Assembly: GCA_019753235.1 (NCBI GenBank)
Contig: JAIELF010000045.1
Location: 1-48,554, forward strand
Reading direction: 5' to 3'
DNA from: a bacterium
GTDB taxonomy: Bacteria; Planctomycetota; Planctomycetia; Kolteriales; Kolteriaceae
DNA length: 48,554 nucleotides
Positions 43,875 to 48,554 of this stretch are shown piece by piece (the first letter of the stretch is position 1; every line of letters begins with the position of its first letter). Under the pieces are notes generated by a model. That model saw only the letters and a program-made list of their open reading frames with translations. It searched no databases and had not been told where the DNA came from. The position numbers were made by a program, and so were the translations under genes.

Positions 43875-43924
43875 GAATCTCCCAAATCCCCCCGAACAAA
43901 TGAGTTGGGAGATTCTCCTTTTTT
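43875..43924 (+). terminator. Rho-independent terminator on the plus strand
   Basis: GAATCTCCCAA (43875-43885) pairs with TTGGGAGATTC (43905-43915), an 11-bp stem, followed by TCC and a run of six T. This is a standard terminator for a plus-strand transcript. No plus-strand gene lies upstream between 39060 and here. On the minus strand it follows the HAD gene but lacks a U-run. Confidence 0.65.
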
Positions 43925-43935
43925 CTGATGCAGGG

Positions 43936-44688
43936 TTAAGGCAACAGGCCCGGCAGTTCGCCAAGCGACCGAATAACGGGCAGGGTCGGCTTGCTTTCTA
44001 AGCAGATGCCGGCAGGATCAGCTTCTGGGCCCCTGGTTCGATCGAAATGAACCGCCTGCATCCCTGCTTTGATCGCCCCGACACAATCTTCTTCCCACGA
44101 GTCGCCGACATGAACGCCTTCGCTTGCCGAGAGGCCAAACTGATCGAGCCCGTGCGTGAAGATTTCGCGATGAGGCTTTTTTCGTCCTACCCGCGAGCTG
44201 ATCACGATGGCGTCGAGCTGATCCGCCAAGCCGTGATGAATCAGGATGCTTTCAAGGATGTCATGCCAGTTACTCACCACTGCCAACTTCAAACCGCGTG
44301 AACGAAGTTCGGTGAGAACGTTCTGTGCCTCGGGAACCAGACGCCACGACTCCCCGCGATCGAAGTATTCAACTAGCCGAGCCAACCAGGTTTCATGCTG
44401 ATCGCGAAGCACGCCGAAAGGATCGGCGACCGCTCGCGTGAACTGGAACCATGCTTCCTTCTCCAGAGCCTCGGACGTTTCACCGTCGGGAGAACGAGAG
44501 CGAAAGTTCTCGTTCAAGCCTCGCCAGGCAGCTCGGAAGTGATCGTTGAATCCCTGCGGATCAAGTGTGGGGGCGAACTCTCGGGCAAATCGAAGATAGG
44601 TGTCAGCGACCGGCTCGACGGGATCCAGGAGCGTTCCCCCCGCGTCGAAGAAAACCACTTTGGCAGGACGGCGATCAACGCGAGACAT
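43936..44688 (-). CDS. HAD-family hydrolase (phosphatase-like)
   Basis: The 250-aa protein has the HAD motifs: VVFFDAGGTLLDP (motif I, DxG; the second acidic residue is replaced by Gly), LAVVSNWH (motif II), RVGRKKPHREIF (Lys, motif III) and HVGDSWEEDCVGA (motif IV). The helical cap lies between residues 25 and 100. The DAGGT motif I fits the HDHD/REG-2 group, many of which are phosphatases. The ATG at 44688 has AGAGGATCG upstream. Substrate unknown. Confidence 0.85.
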   Translation of the reverse strand: MSRVDRRPAKVVFFDAGGTLLDPVEPVADTYLRFAREFAPTLDPQGFNDHFRAAWRGLNENFRSRSPDGETSEALEKEAWFQFTRAVADPFGVLRDQHETWLARLVEYFDRGESWRLVPEAQNVLTELRSRGLKLAVVSNWHDILESILIHHGLADQLDAIVISSRVGRKKPHREIFTHGLDQFGLSASEGVHVGDSWEEDCVGAIKAGMQAVHFDRTRGPEADPAGICLESKPTLPVIRSLGELPGLLP

Positions 44689-44784
44689 GGAACGATCCTC
44701 TGAATTTGAGTCGCGCTCGCATCCCAACCACTCGGCGCGTTACACTCTCTCCCTTGGGAATGTATTCAAAGGGGGAACCTGAGC

Positions 44785-45684
44785 ATGGTCCGATTCATCA
44801 CCTGCGTGACGACGGTCGTTCTAGGGACAGTAACGCTATCCGCGTGGGCCGAGGCGACAGCCCCCAAGGAGATCACGCTTTGGCCCGACGGCGCGCCAGG
44901 CGCCCTTGGCTCGGAGCCAACCGACACGCCGATCCTGCGGATCTGGCAACCATCTCCTGACAAAGATGCCCATGTGGGCGTGGTGATTTGTCCCGGCGGC
45001 GGATACGGAGGGCTTTCCGAGGATCTCGAAGGGAAACAAGTGGCCGACTGGGGGGTCGAGCAGGGGATCACGTGCTTCATGCTGCGAAGCCGACTCGCTC
45101 CCAAGTATCATCATCCCGCGCCGCTCCAGGATGCCAACCGAGCCGTCCGTTGGGTCCGATCTCATGCCAGCGATTATGGCCTTGACCCCAAGCGGATCGG
45201 CATCTGGGGATTCTCTGCGGGAGGCCATCTCGCCTCTACTGCCGCCACCCACTACGATCTCGGCAATCCCAACAGCACCGACCCCGTCGAAAAGGTCAGC
45301 TCGCGTCCAGACTTTACCGTCCTCGCCTATCCGGTCATCTCCATGAAAGATGGCCTGACCCACGGCGGATCTAAGAAAAACCTTCTCGGCGACCAGCCCG
45401 ATCCAAAGCTGGTCGAACTCCTATCCAACGAAACCCAAGTCACCCCCGACACGCCCCCCACCTTCATCTTTCACACCGCTGCCGACACCGCCGTCCTCCC
45501 CGAGAACGCCATCGCTTTCTTCACCGCGCTTCGAAAAGCCAACGTCCCCGTCGAGATGCACATCTACGAGAAAGGTCGCCACGGCGTCGGCATGGGATAC
45601 GCTCATCCCGAAGTAGCCGGCTGGCCCAATCTAGTCGGCCAATGGCTCCGCTTCCGCGACATCCTCCCCCAGAAATCTCCCTGA
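44785..45684 (+). CDS. Secreted alpha/beta hydrolase, acetylxylan-esterase-like
   Basis: The 299-aa protein has a signal peptide ending near AWAEA. The lipase-like motif set is complete: VICPGGGYGGLSED (oxyanion region), WGFSAGGHLAS with Ser144, the acid near TAADTAVLPENA and the His in KGRHGVGMG. It resembles BD-FAE/endo-esterases that remove acetyl groups from plant polysaccharides. It is divergent from the HAD gene. Substrate is inferred from family only. Confidence 0.88.
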   Translation: MVRFITCVTTVVLGTVTLSAWAEATAPKEITLWPDGAPGALGSEPTDTPILRIWQPSPDKDAHVGVVICPGGGYGGLSEDLEGKQVADWGVEQGITCFMLRSRLAPKYHHPAPLQDANRAVRWVRSHASDYGLDPKRIGIWGFSAGGHLASTAATHYDLGNPNSTDPVEKVSSRPDFTVLAYPVISMKDGLTHGGSKKNLLGDQPDPKLVELLSNETQVTPDTPPTFIFHTAADTAVLPENAIAFFTALRKANVPVEMHIYEKGRHGVGMGYAHPEVAGWPNLVGQWLRFRDILPQKSP

Positions 45685-45706
45685 CCCCCCATTGTCCCAC
45701 ACGGCC

Positions 45707-45750
45707 GGGTGCCACTGGCTATTGCCCAGGGGTGTCCGGGAAAACTTTAG
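45707..45750. repeat. Left copy of the 43-44-bp direct repeat
   Basis: The repeat runs from GGGTGCCACTGGCT through GCCCAGGGGTGTCCGGG to TTTAG. A second copy with a few changes is at 48420-48462 in the same orientation. The CACTGGC...GCCCAG part can fold. Related planctomycete extragenic repeats with a GCCACTGGC core are known to me, but identity was not checked. Confidence 0.65.
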
Positions 45751-45858
45751 CCTTGTAGGGCAGGCGCTCGCCTGCCTTCCTTCCGACATCCGTCGCGCTC
45801 GAACCTTACAAACCGAGTAGATGCAAGAAAGTCAGGCGGACGCCTGACCTACAAGACT
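45749..45858. repeat. REPIN-like palindromic element, copy 1
   Basis: The left end (CTTGTAGGGCAGGCGCTCGCC) is complementary to the right end (GGCGGACGCCTGACCTACAAG), giving a 110-bp element with about 25-bp terminal inverted repeats. Each end is itself a small hairpin (CAGGCG/CGCCTG). Copy 2 at 46362-46468 shares ends and parts of the spacer. It starts two bases inside the 44-bp repeat. Such paired palindromes resemble REPINs moved by Y1 (RAYT) transposases. Confidence 0.65.
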
Positions 45859-45883
45859 GCATCAATTGTTTTTTCGTTGAACA

Positions 45884-46363
45884 ATGGAAAACAGCACGAT
45901 GACCGAATTCGACCATGAGGTAACGCAGCTCGTCGAGTCGCTGAATGCGCAATCGAACCGCCACGTTGCGTCAATACTTCGCGAGTTGGAACTGGAAATA
46001 ATCGTGGAAAAGTTGAGACTCATCTTTCCGTTGACCCGAAGGGGAGAAACGAATTGGGAGAAAGCCTATCATTCAAGTGGCCCTATTTCAGGCGAGACGC
46101 ATGCTCAGTTGCTCCGGCGGATAATGCAGGAATTCAGAGAGCTGTGTAGGATTGCTGAGGTATCGGACTATCAGTATGTAACATTTATTAGCGACGACTT
46201 TTATTCTTTAGGCATTAAATGTGAATCTCGATTTGCTGCCGACATTCTGTTCAAGTGGCTGCCGCTCCCTCACGCGATCATCATAGGCGGGCCTAAGGAG
46301 GAATCAGTTTTATGGGTCGGGTTCGGAGGAGGGGCTAGCTATGTGTTTATTCAAGAACATTAG
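45884..46363 (+). CDS. Hypothetical protein, 159 aa, islet gene 1
   Basis: I do not recognise this protein. It has helical N-terminal parts (EVTQLVESLNAQSNRHVASI, LELEIIVEKLRLIF) and strands near the end (SVLWVGFGGGASYVFI). No signal or membrane segment is seen. The composition is AT-richer than the chromosome to the left. The stop codon TAG overlaps the first bases of REPIN-like copy 2. Size and grouping resemble immunity-protein arrays, but no immunity family is identified. Confidence 0.65.
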   Translation: MENSTMTEFDHEVTQLVESLNAQSNRHVASILRELELEIIVEKLRLIFPLTRRGETNWEKAYHSSGPISGETHAQLLRRIMQEFRELCRIAEVSDYQYVTFISDDFYSLGIKCESRFAADILFKWLPLPHAIIIGGPKEESVLWVGFGGGASYVFIQEH

Positions 46364-46468
46364 TCTTGTAGAGCAGGCGCTCGCCTTTCTTCCGCCACCT
46401 ATCGATATCGAGGCATGAAAAAGCGAATAGATTCCAGAGAGTCCGGCGGACGCCTGACCTACAAGACT
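46362..46468. repeat. REPIN-like palindromic element, copy 2
   Basis: The 107-bp copy begins AGTCTTGTAG and ends CTACAAGACT, so the outer 10 bp are perfect inverted repeats. The inner hairpin cores are CAGGCGCTCGCC and GGCGGACGCC. The spacer aligns with copy 1 (TTCCG..., then GAATAGAT in the place of GAGTAGAT). It is followed by an extra ACAAGACT repeat. Confidence 0.65.
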
Positions 46469-46517
46469 ACAAGACTGTAGATTCAGCCTTGCGACAACCG
46501 TTCGGGGGAAGGTAATC

Positions 46518-46997
46518 ATGACTGAGGACCCAAACGATGATTGGGGAAACAATGAGTGGAAGGCCGTTGTGCACCATCTCTTGCTCGCGGGGCGAATGAC
46601 AATAAGTGACGACACGAATTTTGTTGATCTTGTAAAGAGAACGTACCCAATGGGATTTTCAGGGGTAGATTGGACGAAGACTTCACTTTTTTACACGGAC
46701 TATATCGATTATCCCAAAGCTCCTGGCAGAGAGTTTCGTAGAGATTTAGATAAAGTTAAAGTCGGGCTCATTGCCTTCGCAAATTTGGTTGGTTCATTCG
46801 ATTGCAGGGTGGATGTTGCTGGCGATATGGCTACATCTTTATGCTTATCTCTATCGATTCACGATCTTATCCAAGAGGCTATCGCGATATTTGAAGTTCC
46901 GCAGACGGTTTATGTCGTTCACTGGGCATCGCAGACCATTTTCAGTTGCACAATGGGGGACTGCATCGATATTGCCAGGCCATCGAATCTAACTTAG
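46518..46997 (+). CDS. Hypothetical protein, 159 aa, islet gene 2
   Basis: The protein is unrecognised. It is rich in Asp and aromatics (MTEDPNDDWGNNEWKAVVHH, YPMGFSGVDWTK) and has a mixed helix and strand pattern, with no membrane segment. AAGGTAATC precedes the ATG. Base composition is clearly AT-rich (many TTT, AAT codons), unlike most of the window, which suggests recent transfer. REPIN-like elements lie on both sides. Confidence 0.65.
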   Translation: MTEDPNDDWGNNEWKAVVHHLLLAGRMTISDDTNFVDLVKRTYPMGFSGVDWTKTSLFYTDYIDYPKAPGREFRRDLDKVKVGLIAFANLVGSFDCRVDVAGDMATSLCLSLSIHDLIQEAIAIFEVPQTVYVVHWASQTIFSCTMGDCIDIARPSNLT

Positions 46998-47034
46998 CCT
47001 TTTAGGTCGGGCGGACACCTGACCTCCAAGACTC
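46995..47034. repeat. Half REPIN-like element
   Basis: AGGTCGGGCGGACACCTGACCTCCAAGACT repeats the right half of copies 1 and 2 in degenerate form, directly after islet gene 2. Its AGGTC/GACCT ends can form a single hairpin. Confidence 0.5.
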
Positions 47035-47141
47035 GAAAGACGCCCGGACGCAGGAATCGGTGAAGCGCTCGGCATTGATGTTTTTGATAATCCAGGTTTC
47101 TACAATTGGTTCAAAACAGTCGGAATACTGAAGTAGGCCCG

Positions 47142-47645
47142 ATGACTAAACGAGTGGTACTATATCTGGCTCCGAATTGGTCTCTTCCTGCCTTTTCGCA
47201 TTGGCAGGAGGTGTTTTCGGATTGCCGAAATGTGACATTAACACTTGATCGGCACAACGATAGCGATGTTGCTCTCATTCCGATCTCGTCTTGCGAAGAA
47301 TATGGTTGTCGGACTGGTGCTTCTGACTCGCCGTTGGAGACAATGTACGTTTACGATACCCAGAAATTTCATCCTCCGGATGAATATTTTCCCAGGTTCA
47401 AAGTATCTAACTGTCTTTTCAAAGAGGAGCCGGCCAGCTTCATTGATGCGATCATGAATCGAATATTTGTTTTGGCGAGAACATTGCATGAGTACGAGCA
47501 TCGAGAGAATATAGTCTTCGAAGTTATCAACATCGACTGTGCAGTACTGGGCTTCTGGCCAGAATGGTCTGTAGCGGATCGCCTCAATGCCATTCGTGTT
47601 GTTAGAAAAGCTGTAACAATGGCATTGTTGGCAGGAGAGTGCTGA
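47142..47645 (+). CDS. Hypothetical protein, 167 aa, islet gene 3
   Basis: The protein is not recognised. It has an N-terminal strand-helix (RVVLYLAPNWSLPAFSHWQEV), a charged loop with SSCEEYGCR, and C-terminal helices (DAIMNRIFVLARTLHEYEH). No signal or membrane segment is present. AGTAGG precedes the ATG weakly. It is AT-rich like its neighbours and converges on islet gene 4 with a 56-base gap. Confidence 0.6.
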   Translation: MTKRVVLYLAPNWSLPAFSHWQEVFSDCRNVTLTLDRHNDSDVALIPISSCEEYGCRTGASDSPLETMYVYDTQKFHPPDEYFPRFKVSNCLFKEEPASFIDAIMNRIFVLARTLHEYEHRENIVFEVINIDCAVLGFWPEWSVADRLNAIRVVRKAVTMALLAGEC

Positions 47646-47701
47646 CAGGGATGAGGTCTTGGTTAAATGTGGATAGTCTTGTAGAATGGTACAGCGCGCC
47701 A

Positions 47702-48382
47702 TCAGCCTTTTTTCCGGCGAGATTTCGTCTTCAAGAGGTTCTTAGCGAACGGCAAGAGATGCAACTTGTTTTTCGTGCCCCCAAATCGGACGTCGTAAAG
47801 CATTGGTTCCGTCGGGAGCTCGTCGCTTCGGTCGTCCGGGTCGCGGACGATGAAATCAAAGAAAACCCACCGGTGCTCCGGGGATGAGCAGCCGTAGCAC
47901 CCGACCCTTCCCACCCAATGCGAACACTCGCCGAATTCGTTTTCAATCTCGGGAATCGTCCAGTCGCGTTCAAAGAACTTTTCCTCGATTTGCAGGCGGA
48001 CCCGAAGCATTTCTTCTTCCGTTAAAAGCCGCTTTGGGGCGTAGTACCCGCGTCGAAACGCAACCTCTGCGAAGCAAGATGCGACGTGATACAACGCCGT
48101 ATCGGGCTTAAGCACTTTCTTCCATTGGAAAGGCGGCCAGAATAAGTGCTTCTGCTCGAAGAAGTGGCCGAAGAAACCAAGCGGCGAGAATCTGTCTTCG
48201 CCTAAGTCGTCATAAACGTCGTAAACTCGGCCCTCTCGCTCGTCAATGTATGCCAAGTACGCCAGCGAAGACGTAAAGAAATCCTGAGCTTGCGATCCAT
48301 TTCCCGCCCAAAACTGAGGTCGCATTAAGGCTTGGTGCAACTGGTCTAGAAGAAAACTCCGGAACTCTTCGATCGTGCGCAT
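47702..48382 (-). CDS. Hypothetical protein, 226 aa, islet gene 4
   Basis: This protein is unrecognised. It starts MRTIEEFRSFLLDQLHQAL, has aromatic-rich segments (LGFFGHFFEQKHLFWPPFQW), a CYGCSSPEH motif near residue 170 and a basic tail (KNLLKTKSRRKKG). GC content is higher than in islet genes 1-3. I prefer the ATG at 48382 to one eight codons upstream. It is the only minus-strand gene of the islet and lies next to the right copy of the direct repeat. Confidence 0.6.
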   Translation of the reverse strand: MRTIEEFRSFLLDQLHQALMRPQFWAGNGSQAQDFFTSSLAYLAYIDEREGRVYDVYDDLGEDRFSPLGFFGHFFEQKHLFWPPFQWKKVLKPDTALYHVASCFAEVAFRRGYYAPKRLLTEEEMLRVRLQIEEKFFERDWTIPEIENEFGECSHWVGRVGCYGCSSPEHRWVFFDFIVRDPDDRSDELPTEPMLYDVRFGGTKNKLHLLPFAKNLLKTKSRRKKG

Positions 48383-48419
48383 GGGGTTGTCCGTCGATAG
48401 TAGCACATCGGGTCCAGTT

Positions 48420-48462
48420 GGGTGTCACTGGCTCTGCCCAGGGGTGTCCGGGAAAATTTTAG
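48420..48462. repeat. Right copy of the 43-44-bp direct repeat
   Basis: Same orientation as 45707-45750; the two differ at a few positions (GTGTCACTGGCTC versus GTGCCACTGGCTAT, and ATTTTAG versus CTTTAG). It closes the islet on the right. Confidence 0.65.
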
Positions 48463-48554
48463 TGATTTTGGACTGGCGCGAAGCGATTTTGATGCGCATC
48501 AATGCAGGTCATGGGAGAGAAGCAATCGCCACGGACACCGAAGCGAAAGAAGTA
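48463..48554. other. Right edge, no gene called
   Basis: A minus-strand frame enters from the right edge and could be the end of a further gene, but 30 codons are too few to judge. Nothing else is seen. Confidence 0.25.

Noticed and set aside
45749..47034. Integron attC sites between the islet genes
   Set aside because: The palindromes lack RYYYAAC/GTTRRRY core sites, orientation alternates within each element and no IntI-like gene is present; REPIN-like elements fit better.
1..48554. CRISPR array, rRNA or intact tRNA genes
   Set aside because: No regularly spaced direct repeats with unique spacers, no rRNA-like sequence and no complete cloverleaf were seen; only the tRNA-Ser half gene at 7055-7093.

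Overview
The window looks like a planctomycete chromosome, probably Pirellulales-like. This rests on the gene families: a DUF1501 Tat-secreted protein, a DUF1549/DUF1553 protein with BIG2-like repeats, a secreted cytochrome-c/WD40/PPC giant, a DUF1080 protein, DUF1569, a GYF/TM2 protein and secreted dienelactone-hydrolase-like enzymes. GC content is high in most genes, start codons are often GTG or TTG, and Shine-Dalgarno motifs are patchy. No rRNA, intact tRNA or CRISPR array is present.

Region 1 (1 to about 7055, minus strand) is the right-hand part of an integrated virus-like or satellite-like element. In transcription order it holds a promoter, a 185-aa protein of unknown function, a fused HK97-type prohead protease and major capsid protein, a small gene broken by an in-frame amber codon, an AlpA/excisionase-like HTH protein, a 101-aa unknown, a P4/D5-type primase-helicase and a zinc-ribbon protein cut by the window edge. 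Strong hairpins separate several of these genes. Iteron-like repeats lie at the 3' end of the primase gene and in the noncoding right end. The right end abuts the 5' half of a tRNA-Ser(UGA) gene that stops exactly after the anticodon loop, which points to a tRNA attachment site. No terminase, portal, tail or integrase gene is visible, but the element continues beyond the left edge. A small capsid-encoding satellite is the most interesting reading.

Region 2 (7.2-23.3 kb) is ordinary chromosome: an AAA+ ATPase, CvpA, a YdjM-like membrane hydrolase, the DUF1501 protein, a YhaM-like HD exoribonuclease, an aldehyde dehydrogenase, UDP-glucuronate decarboxylase, a Xer recombinase, an MFS exporter, a FliN/SpoA-domain protein, PabA/TrpG, MoeA, a GYF/TM2 protein and a DnaQ-fold exonuclease.

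Region 3 (23.3-45.7 kb) holds the paired cytochrome-c/WD40/PPC and DUF1549/DUF1553 proteins, a siderophore- or cobalamin-type ABC importer (ATPase, permease, DUF1569, binding lipoprotein), a DUF1080 protein divergent from it, a Pro/Met-rich lipoprotein, a double-domain hydrolase whose first catalytic centre is lost, an LCM-type methyltransferase, pyruvate dehydrogenase E2 and E1 (no E3 in view), a HAD hydrolase and a secreted esterase.

Region 4 (45.7-48.5 kb) is an AT-richer islet of four unrecognised genes. It is bracketed by a roughly 43-bp direct repeat and punctuated by REPIN-like palindromes of about 110 bp, one of which supplies the stop codon of a gene.
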